From positions 1 to 64,000 of the forward strand of contig JAAFIQ010000011.1 in the NCBI GenBank assembly GCA_013298715.1: a DNA stretch of 64,000 bases, in the 5' to 3' direction. Within the stretch, counting starts at the first letter, position 1. The number at the start of each line of letters is the position of its first letter. The notes under the pieces are model-generated. The model was not told the origin of the DNA and made no database searches. It saw nothing but the letters and a program-made list of their open reading frames with translations. Of the stretch, positions 1-10,034 are shown one piece after another. A program made the translations under genes and the position numbers. The stretch is from Bacteroidota bacterium. GTDB lineage: Bacteria > Bacteroidota > Bacteroidia > B-17B0 > Aurantibacillaceae.

Positions 1-185
1 ACCTTATTTAGCTTGTGATACTTGGTTATTTTTACGTGTTTCATAAAACTTTTAGTTTTTACGAAACCCTGTAAACTAGAGTTATTTAATTTTAGGTTTT
101 ATCGGCTAAATTTGATATAATTAAAATTATGTTAAATATAATATTAATAAATATAGCGCAATGCTTATAGCAATGCGCTACAATT

Positions 186-311
186 TTAAATATTGCTTTT
201 AGCTTTTTTCTCTACCTTAGAGTACGCTGGGCATTTCTCGTGGCTTTTGCACGAAGTTACACTAATAATAAAAGCAAAAGCAACAACTGATAATAAAGCT
301 AATTTTTTCAT
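186..311 (-). CDS. small predicted lipoprotein, 41 aa (MKKLALLSVVAFAFIISVTSCKSHEKCPAYSKVEKKAKSNI)
   Basis: Translated by hand from the reverse strand; lipobox-like VTSC after a hydrophobic signal; below the size cut-off of the ORF track. Confidence 0.65.
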   Translation of the reverse strand: MKKLALLSVVAFAFIISVTSCKSHEKCPAYSKVEKKAKSNI

Positions 312-417
312 AAATTTAAGTCTCCTCAAATATACGATTTATTATTAATTCTGGATTCATTCAAAACAAAAAGTTTATTAACAATGAACCAATTAAGTTG
401 TTTATAATAGAATTTTC

Positions 418-3400
418 CTAGTTTTGAAAAACTGGTAAAGTTCCTAAAGTACTTGGCATTTTCAATGATTCTGCTTTCTGCTCAGCAGCCTCAACTTTGG
501 CTTTTAATTCTAAAATCTGATTATAAATCTGTTTAAAATTGGCTTTTAAGCCAGTTAATTTTTCTTTGACAGCTTCTGTGGCACCAAGACTTTGATTCCA
601 ACTAATCCATACACATGTTTCCAAATCTCCAATAAAACCACTTAGTGTTTCAAATTCACGTTTCGCAAGCGATGCGTCACCGTTCAATTTTAAGTCTAAA
701 TTTTGAATTTTTTTAGTGCAATCATCAAGGTCAGCCAAAATGATTAAAGCATTTACGTTACCTGTGGTTATGCCTCTTTTTAAATATTTTACGCGTTCTC
801 GCAAATGACCAAAATAATCATTAGTTCCTAAAACTACCCTTCTAAAACTTGCTAATTCTTTATTATAAGCTAACATAGCTTTTCTATCAGCAACTGGTAA
901 AGTGCTATTGTTTAAAGCATTTATATTAAAGGCCGTTTTTTCGGTTAAATTTTCGGTTTGTCCGCCTTTCACTAAAATTAATTGTACAAAATACTTTCCA
1001 GGTACAGCGGGTTGACCCAAATCTGGTGAATAATATGGATTTGTTATATCGGGTTCGTTAAAATTTATTGGCACAGTAATTTCATATCTGCAATCCCAAA
1101 CAAACTTTTTTAAACCCTTAGTCGCTGCTTGTTTATATTTTCTAACTTCCTTTCCTTCTTCATCAGTAATTACAGCCAAAACATAAGGTGCCTCTTCATT
1201 ATCTTCCAATCTTAAACTATCTGCGCTTGGATAAAAAACATCTTTGTTATTTTTTGTTTTTTCCTTTTCGCTTTCTTTACGCAAATCTTTTATTGATTTA
1301 TAGTCGTTTTTTAAGTGATAATATATCGTAGCTCCAACCTCAGGATTTGACGCTGTATAAAAACTCTCGCCCTGAAATGATTTTCCTTTATGTCCAAAAG
1401 GCTCTGCTAAATTATATACCAAAGCATCTTTAATCGGAAAAATTGTTGCCTTCTTATCTAACTCTTCTTGTTTAATGTTTTGTAACATTGTGTAGTTATC
1501 CAACACATAAAACCCTCTACCAAAAGTTGCAAGAACAATATCATTTTCTTCACGCTGAATAGCAATATCCTTTACACAAATACTTTTTGGCAATCCTGCA
1601 GTTAATTCAACCCAGTTTTTACCAGCATCTAAACTAAAATAAAAACCAAACTCAGTACCACAAAACAATAAATTAGGATTTACATGATCCTCGGCTACAC
1701 TATACACAGCGCCATTTTCAGGTAAATTGCCACTAATGTTTGTCCATGTTTTTCCTTTATCGCTTGTTTTCATTAAATAAGGTTTAAAATCGCCTTGCCT
1801 GTGATTATTAAATACTGCGTAAGCTACCCCTTCGTTATGCAGAGATGCTAACATGAAATTTACCAGTGGTTGCATTTTATAAGGTCCTGCTTGTATTTGT
1901 GGTATGCCAGCAATGTTATCAATTTTTGTCCAAGTGCCTCCTACATTTTCTGTTACTTGAATTAAGCCATCATCTGTTCCTGCATAAATTAAATTTTCGT
2001 TTTTCGGACTCTCAGCTAATGCTGTAATGTTGCCAAAAATAGAAGTGCTCGCATTTTTTGCAACTGCATCCACACTCCACACTTTGCCCATTATGGGGAA
2101 TTTATTCCTATCTAAACCTCTTGATAAATCAGGGCTTATAACTTGCCAACTATCACCTCTATTATTACTTTTAAACACTTTATTACCTGCAAAATAAATG
2201 CGTTTGTTGTCAAAATTGCTTATAATTATTGGCGCATCCCAATTAAAGCGGTAGGCAGCTTCTCCTTCTTTTTCCATTGGTTTAATATAAACAGTTTCAC
2301 CGTTTTGTTTATCAAATCTTACCAAACCACCATATTGACTTTCGCTGTAAACAATATTTGGTTCTTTAGGGTCTACCCTACTTTGAAAACCATCGCCACC
2401 AGTGGTTACAAACCAATCGGTATTTATTATACCACTTGCACTTTTTGTTTTGCTTGGTCCGCCAAGGGTATTATTGTCTTGAGTTCCTCCATAAATATTG
2501 TAAAATGGTTTTGCATTATCTACACAAACACGGTAAAATTGAGTTATTGGTAAATTGCCGAAAAAACGCCAAGTTGCAGCACCATCAAAGCTTTCGTAAA
2601 GGCCTCCATCGCAACCAACTAAATAATGATTGGTGTTATCAGGGTCTACCCAAATAATGTGGTTATCTACATGTTTATTTTTTTCGCCTAGGCCTTTAAA
2701 TGTTTTTCCTCCATCAGCAGTAACTGTTAACCATGTATCCATTACATAAATCTTATCTGCATTTTTAGGGTCGGCAATTATTTCTTGATAGTAGTTACCA
2801 TCAGTAGCTTTACCACTTTGTTTTTCAAAACTAGCGCCATAATCAGTGCTTTTATAAAAACCTTTGTTATCGCGGCCTTCGCACATGGCATATACAATTT
2901 CAGGTTTTGTTGGAGGAATTGCAATGGTTATTCTTCCCACATCACCACTTGGCAAGCCATTCGTTAATTTATTCCACGTGGCTCCTGCATCGGTACTTTT
3001 ATAAATGGCGCTTTCTGGTCCACCACTTATGTATGTCCACTCGTGCCTACGACGCTGGTGCGCAGCCGCAAACAAAATATTAGAATTTGTTGGGTGAATG
3101 ATTACTTCGTTAAACCCTGTATTTTCACTTACATTTAATACTTGTTTCCATGTTTTACCTCCATCCGTTGTTTTATAAATACCTCGCTCACCACCACTCC
3201 TCCATACTGAACCATAGGCGGCAACGTAAACTACATCACTATTAGTTGGGTCAATTGCAATCATACCAATATGTTCTGATTTTGGAAGTCCAACATTTTT
3301 AAAGGATTTACCAGCATCTTCGCTTTTATAAACCCCATCTCCATAACCCACAGCGCGTTGGTTGTTATTTTCGCCACTACCAACCCAAACAATATTCGGA

Positions 3401-3744
3401 TTATTTTTATCTATTGCCAAGCAGCCAATTGAATAGGCATCCATACCATCGCCAATAGGCTCAAAGGTAACACCAGCATTACTGGTTTTAAATACACCTC
3501 CAGCACCAGCCGCAATGTACCACTCGCTTTTATTTTTAGGGTTAACAACTAAATCTACAATTCTACCTGAGGTAACAGCTGGGCCAATGCTTCTAAAGGC
3601 CAAACTTGAATAAGTTTCGGAGTTGATAAGCGCTGGCTTAGGCGCAGTAGTTGGTGTAGCTTTAGTAGAATTAGCTTTTTGAGAAAATAAATTGGTTGAG
3701 ATGGATAACAAAACAAAACCAGTAAAGATGTAATTTGACTTCAT
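418..3744 (-). CDS. secreted beta-propeller protein with BNR/sortilin (VPS10)-like repeats, glycosyl hydrolase-like
   Basis: 1108-aa ORF with N-terminal signal and many repeats of the type STDxGxTW (KSTDAGATW, KTTDGGKTW, KTSDKGKTW). Confidence 0.85.
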   Translation of the reverse strand: MKSNYIFTGFVLLSISTNLFSQKANSTKATPTTAPKPALINSETYSSLAFRSIGPAVTSGRIVDLVVNPKNKSEWYIAAGAGGVFKTSNAGVTFEPIGDGMDAYSIGCLAIDKNNPNIVWVGSGENNNQRAVGYGDGVYKSEDAGKSFKNVGLPKSEHIGMIAIDPTNSDVVYVAAYGSVWRSGGERGIYKTTDGGKTWKQVLNVSENTGFNEVIIHPTNSNILFAAAHQRRRHEWTYISGGPESAIYKSTDAGATWNKLTNGLPSGDVGRITIAIPPTKPEIVYAMCEGRDNKGFYKSTDYGASFEKQSGKATDGNYYQEIIADPKNADKIYVMDTWLTVTADGGKTFKGLGEKNKHVDNHIIWVDPDNTNHYLVGCDGGLYESFDGAATWRFFGNLPITQFYRVCVDNAKPFYNIYGGTQDNNTLGGPSKTKSASGIINTDWFVTTGGDGFQSRVDPKEPNIVYSESQYGGLVRFDKQNGETVYIKPMEKEGEAAYRFNWDAPIIISNFDNKRIYFAGNKVFKSNNRGDSWQVISPDLSRGLDRNKFPIMGKVWSVDAVAKNASTSIFGNITALAESPKNENLIYAGTDDGLIQVTENVGGTWTKIDNIAGIPQIQAGPYKMQPLVNFMLASLHNEGVAYAVFNNHRQGDFKPYLMKTSDKGKTWTNISGNLPENGAVYSVAEDHVNPNLLFCGTEFGFYFSLDAGKNWVELTAGLPKSICVKDIAIQREENDIVLATFGRGFYVLDNYTMLQNIKQEELDKKATIFPIKDALVYNLAEPFGHKGKSFQGESFYTASNPEVGATIYYHLKNDYKSIKDLRKESEKEKTKNNKDVFYPSADSLRLEDNEEAPYVLAVITDEEGKEVRKYKQAATKGLKKFVWDCRYEITVPINFNEPDITNPYYSPDLGQPAVPGKYFVQLILVKGGQTENLTEKTAFNINALNNSTLPVADRKAMLAYNKELASFRRVVLGTNDYFGHLRERVKYLKRGITTGNVNALIILADLDDCTKKIQNLDLKLNGDASLAKREFETLSGFIGDLETCVWISWNQSLGATEAVKEKLTGLKANFKQIYNQILELKAKVEAAEQKAESLKMPSTLGTLPVFQN

Positions 3745-3968
3745 ATAAATTATAGGCTAAATGTATTAATAATTTGGAGATTAAGAAGTTAAAGCGATTA
3801 AATTAAATTTATTTTTAAGTTGATGTTAATTAATCAAATAAGAATTGATGAAGATTAACTAACTATTTATTGCTTATACATCAAATGTTTTCGTATTTGA
3901 AATCTTGAAATTTGAAAAAATAATTTTGTTAATAATTTGTTAATAGTCTATTATTCAAATAATTATTG

Positions 3969-3976
3969 TATCTTTG
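3969..3976 (+). promoter_or_regulatory. candidate Bacteroidota -7 promoter box TATCTTTG upstream of DEAD-box helicase
   Basis: Matches TAnnTTTG; no convincing -33 TTTG at 19-bp spacing. Confidence 0.4.
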
Positions 3977-4021
3977 ACGCCAGAAAGTAAAAAAGCCTCG
4001 CCAATTTTTGTCGGCAAGTAG

Positions 4022-4051
4022 CATTAAAGCAAGGTTTTTTAAGCTTTAATG
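4022..4051 (+). promoter_or_regulatory. 5' leader hairpin CATTAAAGC...GCTTTAATG upstream of DEAD-box helicase
   Basis: Perfect 9-bp inverted repeat with 12-nt loop, 20 nt before the ATG. Confidence 0.55.
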
Positions 4052-4071
4052 TATAATTAAAAATTTTAAAA

Positions 4072-5934
4072 ATGACGTTTCAAGAAATTGGTCTCAACAG
4101 CGACCTGTTAAAAGCTGTTACCGAACTTGGTTTTCAGACCCCTACCCCTATTCAACAACAAACAATTCCACTACTAAGCAAAGAAGCCGTTGATATGGTT
4201 GCTTTAGCACAAACTGGTACTGGTAAAACTGCGGGTTTTGGTTTACCATTATTAAACCTTATTAACACAAGCGATAGAACAGTGCAAGCCTTAATACTTG
4301 CCCCTACACGTGAGTTATGTGTACAAATTACCAACGATATAAAAAATTATGGTAAATACATGAAAGGCTTTGCTGCCACAGCTATTTATGGTGGCGCACG
4401 TATTGACGGGCAAATTAGAGAAATTAAACAAGGTGTTCAAGTAGTAGTTGCTACACCTGGTCGTTTAATTGATATGATTGAACGCCGTGTTATAAATTTA
4501 AACGCCATTAAAATTGTGGTGTTAGATGAAGCTGATGAGATGCTGAACATGGGCTTTAAAGAAGATTTAGATATTATTTTAAAAGAAACACCTAACACAA
4601 AAAATACGTGGTTATTCAGTGCTACAATGCCTAAAGAAGTTGAGCGCATTGCAAAAAACTATATGAACAAACCGGTAGAATTAACTACTGGTAAAAGAAA
4701 TGAAGGTGCAGATAATTTAGAACACATTTATTATTTAGTACAAGGGCGCGATCGTTACTTAGCTTTAAAACGTGTGGCAGATTACTACCCAGATATTTTT
4801 GGAATTATTTTTTGCCGTACAAAAGCCGAAACACAAGAAGTTGCAGATAGTTTAATTAAAGATGGTTATAGTGCAGATGCTTTACACGGCGATTTATCAC
4901 AAAGTCAACGCGATTTTGTTATGAAACGTTTCCGTAGCCATACACTTCAAATGCTTGTTGCTACTGATGTTGCAGCACGTGGTATTGATGTGAATGATGT
5001 TACCCACGTTATTAATTACAACTTACCCGAAGATGTGGAAAATTACACGCACCGTACCGGACGTACTGCCCGTGCTGGTAAAAGTGGTATTGCTGTGGCT
5101 ATTATTACACCAAAAGATCAAGGTAAAATTAAGGATATTGAGCGTATAATTAAAAAACAATTTACACGTAAGCCAGTTCCTAACGGATCGGATGTGTGCG
5201 AAAAACAATTATTAAACTTGGTTCACAAAATTCATAATGTTGAAGTTAAGGACGAAGAAATTGAAAGTTTTTTACCAAAAATTTATGACGAGTTAAAAGA
5301 TTTATCGAAAGAAGAATTAATAAAACGCTTTATTAGTGAGGAGTTTAACCGTTTTCATGAATACTATCAAAACGCGCCAGATTTGAATATTGAAAAAGGC
5401 GCTGTTGATGGTGCTTTTGGAAAACACCGCACCACGCGTTTCTTTGTAAACATGGGTCAAATGGATGGCTTTAATCACAATAGTTTAAAAGATTTTTTAA
5501 GCGATGCAGTTAAATTACACCCCCGTATGGTATTTAATGTAGATGTAAAAAGCAGCTTTTCGTTTTTCGAAACAGAGAGTAAGTTTGTAGACAACTTCTT
5601 AGGAATGAATGCACAAGATTTAGAATTTAATAATCGCAAAATATCGTTAGAAGTAAGTAATCGCAAAATGAAAGAAGGCGGAAGCAGCAGCGGCGGTGGA
5701 AGCAGAAAAAGTTTTGGTAGTGGTAAAAGCTTTGGCGGAGGCGGTTACAAAGGCGAAGGACGCAGCGGTGGCGGAAAGGACTTTGGAGGAAAAAGTCGCG
5801 AATTTAGTAAAGGGAAACGCAGAGATGGCGATAGCAAAGACCGAAGCGGTTCTTTTGAGAAAAAAGGCGAACGCAGAGAATCGAGTAGCGGGAGCTTTGA
5901 GAAAAAGAAAAGTTTTGGAAAAAGTAGATTTTAG
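4072..5934 (+). CDS. deaD: DEAD-box ATP-dependent RNA helicase (DeaD/CsdA-like) with Gly/Ser/Lys-rich tail
   Basis: Motifs AQTGTGKT, PTREL, DEAD, SAT, ARGID, HRTGRTAR; low-complexity basic Gly-rich C-terminus. Confidence 0.93.
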   Translation: MTFQEIGLNSDLLKAVTELGFQTPTPIQQQTIPLLSKEAVDMVALAQTGTGKTAGFGLPLLNLINTSDRTVQALILAPTRELCVQITNDIKNYGKYMKGFAATAIYGGARIDGQIREIKQGVQVVVATPGRLIDMIERRVINLNAIKIVVLDEADEMLNMGFKEDLDIILKETPNTKNTWLFSATMPKEVERIAKNYMNKPVELTTGKRNEGADNLEHIYYLVQGRDRYLALKRVADYYPDIFGIIFCRTKAETQEVADSLIKDGYSADALHGDLSQSQRDFVMKRFRSHTLQMLVATDVAARGIDVNDVTHVINYNLPEDVENYTHRTGRTARAGKSGIAVAIITPKDQGKIKDIERIIKKQFTRKPVPNGSDVCEKQLLNLVHKIHNVEVKDEEIESFLPKIYDELKDLSKEELIKRFISEEFNRFHEYYQNAPDLNIEKGAVDGAFGKHRTTRFFVNMGQMDGFNHNSLKDFLSDAVKLHPRMVFNVDVKSSFSFFETESKFVDNFLGMNAQDLEFNNRKISLEVSNRKMKEGGSSSGGGSRKSFGSGKSFGGGGYKGEGRSGGGKDFGGKSREFSKGKRRDGDSKDRSGSFEKKGERRESSSGSFEKKKSFGKSRF

Positions 5935-6041
5935 ATTACCAAACAAATTAAATATTATTTAAAATACTATTTAATTAAAAAATAAATAGCTACATTTACA
6001 ACAATTAAAATCAGCCGCAAGGCACAACACAAAAAATAACA

Positions 6042-6233
6042 ATGAAAAAAGGAACAGTAAAATTCTTTAACGTAACCAAAGGTTTTGGATTTATTAAAGA
6101 AGACAATGGACAAGAAATTTTTGTTCATGCAACAGGATTAAAAGAAAACATTAAGGACAACGACCAAGTATTGTTTGAAATACAAGAAGGTAAAAAAGGA
6201 CTTAACGCAATTAACGTTGTACTAGATAAATAA
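6042..6233 (+). CDS. cold-shock protein (CspA family)
   Basis: 63 aa, MKKGTVKFFNVTKGFGFIKEDNGQEIFVHATGL. Confidence 0.95.
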   Translation: MKKGTVKFFNVTKGFGFIKEDNGQEIFVHATGLKENIKDNDQVLFEIQEGKKGLNAINVVLDK

Positions 6234-6263
6234 TATTTAGCACTTAACAATTGACTTAAAATT

Positions 6264-6293
6264 AAACTCTCTTTAAAAAAGAGAGTTTTTTTT
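6264..6293 (+). terminator. Rho-independent terminator after csp
   Basis: AAACTCTCTTTAAAAAAGAGAGTTTTTTTT stem followed by T tract. Confidence 0.85.
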
Positions 6294-6322
6294 ATTTTAC
6301 TAATTTGGGCACAATTTGGTTA

Positions 6323-6582
6323 GGGTTCACTCAAAATGTATAAAAATTAACTGAATCGACCTGCCTACGGCGGGCACGGGCAGCGAAGTGAAGATGTATA
6401 GAAATACTTCGAACTGAGCTAACGACGAGTCAGTTAATTTTTATCAAGCCAAAAACACAAATAAAACTCTATTTTTATCTGTAAAGATTTTCTCAAAAGA
6501 GTTCAAAAAACTTTGCACATAAAAATGGATTTAACCCTTACATCTCTTATCAATTGGCATATTTGCGTTTTTGAGTGAACTC
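6323..6582. mobile_element. MITE-like 260-bp element, copy 1
   Basis: Terminal inverted repeats GGGTTCACTCAAAA / TTTTGAGTGAACTC, internal 15-bp inverted repeat ATAAAAATTAACTGA / TCAGTTAATTTTTAT (6340-6354 / 6430-6444), ~96% identical and equal in length to copy 2. Confidence 0.8.
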
Positions 6583-6730
6583 TAATTAGGGTTCAGTCAG
6601 ATTTTGCCGTGATTAAAATTAATTTAAATTGTATATCTAAAACTTTGCAATAGGCTGCTTTCATAAACAAAGTTACTAAAGAAAATTTTACTCTGCCCCA
6701 CGTTATACTAACGAGTAACTCTACTTCACA

Positions 6731-7306
6731 TTATCCATTCCTACTACCCCATCTATAGCCATCATTTTCAATCCCAGCTAAATCCAAAACTCTATCTACA
6801 ATGGTGGCGGCAAGTTCTTCAAACGTTTTTGGTAAGCTATAAAACGATGGCGATGCAGGGCAAATAATTCCGCCAGCCTCTGTAACCGTTTTCATGTTAT
6901 TAATATGAATTAAACTCAAAGGCGCATCGCGCGTTATTAAAATTAATTTTCTTCTTTCCTTTAACATTACATCAGCCGCGCGTGTAATTAAATCGTTACT
7001 TACACCGCTTGCAATCCTAGCCATAGTGCCCATACTGCAAGGACAAATTATTAACGTAGTATATTTTGCCGAGCCTGATGCTATTGGCGACATAAAATCG
7101 TTTTTACCGTATGTTTTAAATGAATAATTTTCGTACGCTTTGTTCTGCAATTCAAACTGCCAAACGGTTTTAGCATTATCACTGAATACCAAACTCACCT
7201 CCGAAAACTGTTCCTTAATTTTAGAAATTTTATCCAACAACACTTTTGCGTAAACGCTTCCACTGGCGCCAGTTACCGCAATGGCTAATTTATAGTTACT
7301 CTGCAT
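6731..7306 (-). CDS. ubiX: flavin prenyltransferase UbiX (Pad1 family)
   Basis: 191 aa, AVTGASGSVYAKVLL, PCSMGTMARIASGVSNDLITRAADVMLKERRKLILITRDAPLS. Confidence 0.92.
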   Translation of the reverse strand: MQSNYKLAIAVTGASGSVYAKVLLDKISKIKEQFSEVSLVFSDNAKTVWQFELQNKAYENYSFKTYGKNDFMSPIASGSAKYTTLIICPCSMGTMARIASGVSNDLITRAADVMLKERRKLILITRDAPLSLIHINNMKTVTEAGGIICPASPSFYSLPKTFEELAATIVDRVLDLAGIENDGYRWGSRNG

Positions 7307-7970
7307 TTTTTGATTTTACCTTTAGTTTATAAGAAACAACCAAAGTAAGTATATTGTTGAACATTCCTACACCAAAAATTCGGGTTAAGGCATTTGGATA
7401 AAAAACGCTAGTTGAACCTAAACGATTGTTCCGAATTGGTACTACAGAGTTACTTGAGCGTACTTCTATTACAAAATTATTTTTAATTGGTCTGCCTAGT
7501 CCAATATTAAAACAAAAATCACTTTTATTAAACGGAAAAACATTATTCCAATTGCCAGCTTCAGTATCTTCTTGGTAATTTATTAAATAGGCATAACTAG
7601 CCCCAACACTGGCAAAATAGAGCTTGTTTAAATTAATTTTAAATTGCAAAGGCATCTCAACATAATTCAAATTAACTCTGTAAAAACGTAAATCGCCTTT
7701 CTCTGGTTTAGGGTTGTGTCTTGCTCCTTTTTGTGAAAAAAAAATACCAAAATTCAAATTTAGTTTTTTGCTCAATCGCGCTTCAACAGCTAAGCCGCCT
7801 AAAATGCCAAATTTATTGTAGCCACTAAAATTATCGCCATTTACCTGACACGCATTAAAGCCAGCGCTGGGCATTAAAGCAAATACTTCTTTATTTTCGC
7901 TACTTTGTGCACTAGCAAAAAAAAAGGATAAAACTGCAACTATTACACCAACTAATTTGATACAGTAAAT
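7296..7970 (-). CDS. outer-membrane beta-barrel protein, PorT-like (possible type IX secretion component)
   Basis: Reading frame stays open from 7296 to a TAA at 7971-7973; upstream of the listed Met it encodes a signal peptide (CIKLVGVIVAVLSFFFASAQ). FYRVNLNYVEMPLQFKI and PorT-like barrel pattern. Start uncertain: first codon after the stop is ATT. Confidence 0.65.
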   Translation of the reverse strand: MYCIKLVGVIVAVLSFFFASAQSSENKEVFALMPSAGFNACQVNGDNFSGYNKFGILGGLAVEARLSKKLNLNFGIFFSQKGARHNPKPEKGDLRFYRVNLNYVEMPLQFKINLNKLYFASVGASYAYLINYQEDTEAGNWNNVFPFNKSDFCFNIGLGRPIKNNFVIEVRSSNSVVPIRNNRLGSTSVFYPNALTRIFGVGMFNNILTLVVSYKLKVKSKNAE

Positions 7971-8042
7971 TTACAAAAATAATTGTTTAGGTTCTATAAT
8001 TTATAGCAACCATACACTCTAAAAACAATTACCTTTGGCTTT

Positions 8043-9071
8043 ATGAACACCAATTTAGATGCCAACGAAGACAACCTCAGTCCTACTGATAAAGAAGTAG
8101 AACGTGCCCTAAGGCCAATAGTTTTTGACGATTTTAGCGGGCAAGAAAGTGTGGTAGATAATTTACGGGTGTTTGTGGCAGCTGCCAAACAACGCAGCGA
8201 AGCCTTAGATCATGTGTTATTACACGGACCACCGGGATTAGGAAAAACTACCTTAGCCCATATAATTACAAATGATTTAGGAGTAAATTTAAAAGTAACT
8301 AGTGGGCCGGTGCTCGATAAACCAGGCGATTTAGCGGGTTTACTTACCAATTTAGAACCATTTGATGTACTGTTTATTGATGAAATTCATCGCCTAAGCC
8401 CAATTGTTGAGGAATACTTGTACTCGGCAATGGAGGATTTTAAAATAGACATTATGATTGATAGTGGACCAAATGCACGTACAGTTCAAATTAAATTAAA
8501 TCCGTTTACTTTGGTAGGAGCAACAACCCGCAGTGGTTTGCTTACAGCGCCATTGCGTGCACGTTTCGGAATTACAAGTAGATTAAATTATTACAACAGT
8601 AAAGTACTTACAAACATTGTTGAACGAAGTAGCACAATTTTAAACGTACCCATTACACAAGAAGCAGCTTACGAAATAGCGCGCCGTAGCCGAGGCACAC
8701 CTAGGATTGCAAATGCATTATTGCGGAGAGTGAGAGATTTTGCCCAAATAAAAGGAAACGGTAGCATTGATATTGAAATTGCAACCTATTCATTAAAAGC
8801 ATTAAATGTAGATAAAAACGGCCTGGATGAAATGGACCACCGAATTTTGACATGCATTATTGATAAATTTAAAGGAGGCCCGGTAGGAATAAATACTATA
8901 AGCACGGCTGTTGGTGAAGAAGCTGGTACTATTGAAGAAGTTTACGAACCTTTTTTGGTACAAGAAGGGTATTTGGTAAGAACGCCACGTGGCCGCGAAG
9001 CCACAGAAATGGCTTACAAACATTTAGGCAAAAGTATTTGGAAACAAAATGGAGGTCTGTTTGATTCTTAA
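8043..9071 (+). CDS. ruvB: Holliday junction branch migration helicase RuvB
   Basis: [65 protein letters not shown]. Confidence 0.97.
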   Translation: MNTNLDANEDNLSPTDKEVERALRPIVFDDFSGQESVVDNLRVFVAAAKQRSEALDHVLLHGPPGLGKTTLAHIITNDLGVNLKVTSGPVLDKPGDLAGLLTNLEPFDVLFIDEIHRLSPIVEEYLYSAMEDFKIDIMIDSGPNARTVQIKLNPFTLVGATTRSGLLTAPLRARFGITSRLNYYNSKVLTNIVERSSTILNVPITQEAAYEIARRSRGTPRIANALLRRVRDFAQIKGNGSIDIEIATYSLKALNVDKNGLDEMDHRILTCIIDKFKGGPVGINTISTAVGEEAGTIEEVYEPFLVQEGYLVRTPRGREATEMAYKHLGKSIWKQNGGLFDS

Positions 9072-9073
9072 AA

Positions 9074-9523
9074 ATGATGGAAATTTTATTTAAACATTTT
9101 AATGGGCTTACAGCCAAACAAGTTTATCAATTTTTAAAATTACGAAGCGAGGTATTTGTAGTTGAGCAAACGTGTATTTATCAGGATATGGATGGATTGG
9201 ACGAAGATGCTTACCATTTGTTATTTTATAAAAAAACAGAATTGGTAGCCTATGCGCGTATTTTAAAACCCAATACCAATTATAAAACGCCATCCATTGG
9301 CAGAGTGATTGTTCAACAAAAGCAACGCAAAAAAAAGTTGGGCTTTGCTTTAATGCAAGAAGCTATTAAACAAACCGAACAAACATTTAACACTAAAACA
9401 ATTACCATTTCTGCACAAGTATACCTCTTAAAATTTTATATCTCTTTGGGCTTTAAATCTGTTGGTCAAGGCTATTTAGAAGATGGCATACCGCACGTGA
9501 AGATGGTGAGGGTGGGTATGTAA
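9074..9523 (+). CDS. GNAT family acetyltransferase, ElaA-like
   Basis: LRSEVFVVEQTCIYQDMDGLD and GRVIVQQKQRKKKLGFALMQEAI. Confidence 0.85.
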   Translation: MMEILFKHFNGLTAKQVYQFLKLRSEVFVVEQTCIYQDMDGLDEDAYHLLFYKKTELVAYARILKPNTNYKTPSIGRVIVQQKQRKKKLGFALMQEAIKQTEQTFNTKTITISAQVYLLKFYISLGFKSVGQGYLEDGIPHVKMVRVGM

Positions 9524-9587
9524 TTAAACTACTTTTTTAATCTTGTTAATTTCAAGTAAAAAATATTAAACAAAACCTTCGCGTAAA

Positions 9588-9929
9588 TCAATGCCAATCA
9601 TACCCACAATGTCTGCATTGCTTTGCTCTTGGGGTTCTTGCTAAACCTTTACATTTTTGGCAATAATTAAGTAATTCTTTCCTGTTCCTTTTAATCAAAT
9701 TCTCGGCAATGGTTAATTGCAATTTAGCTTTTCCTAACTCTAAAAGCTTATTTGTCTTTTCATCTTTGAAACCATAAATAAATTCTATTTTATCTGAACC
9801 TCTTGCACTATTTCTTAAGGTTTCTTCTCCACTAATCGTTAGTCCAGAACGAGTGAGTGCACGAATTTCTTCTGGCAACATCCAATCCCTGCATTGTTCA
9901 AGTAGATATTTTTTTAATTCATCTGTCAT
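9588..9929 (-). CDS. hypothetical protein with C-terminal CxxC...CxxC zinc-ribbon-like motif
   Basis: 113-aa ORF, NYCQKCKGLARTPRAKQCRHCGYDWH. Confidence 0.6.
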   Translation of the reverse strand: MTDELKKYLLEQCRDWMLPEEIRALTRSGLTISGEETLRNSARGSDKIEFIYGFKDEKTNKLLELGKAKLQLTIAENLIKRNRKELLNYCQKCKGLARTPRAKQCRHCGYDWH

Positions 9930-10034
9930 TAACTTAATTAACTCTGGTTAACAGCCTGCAATCAAGCGTTAATTCTTCAGCATTAAATTAACAACACTCA
10001 CTAAAGAAATCACTTTTCAATTCTATCCCCTAAA

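Noticed and set aside
2143-2967. ORFs on the plus strand inside the 418-3744 gene
   Set aside because: Antisense to a long, clearly coding repeat protein; compositions look like shadow ORFs.
5647-5962. Overlapping ORFs in other frames at the 3' end of the helicase gene
   Set aside because: Produced by the low-complexity Gly/Ser/Lys tail; no independent coding evidence.
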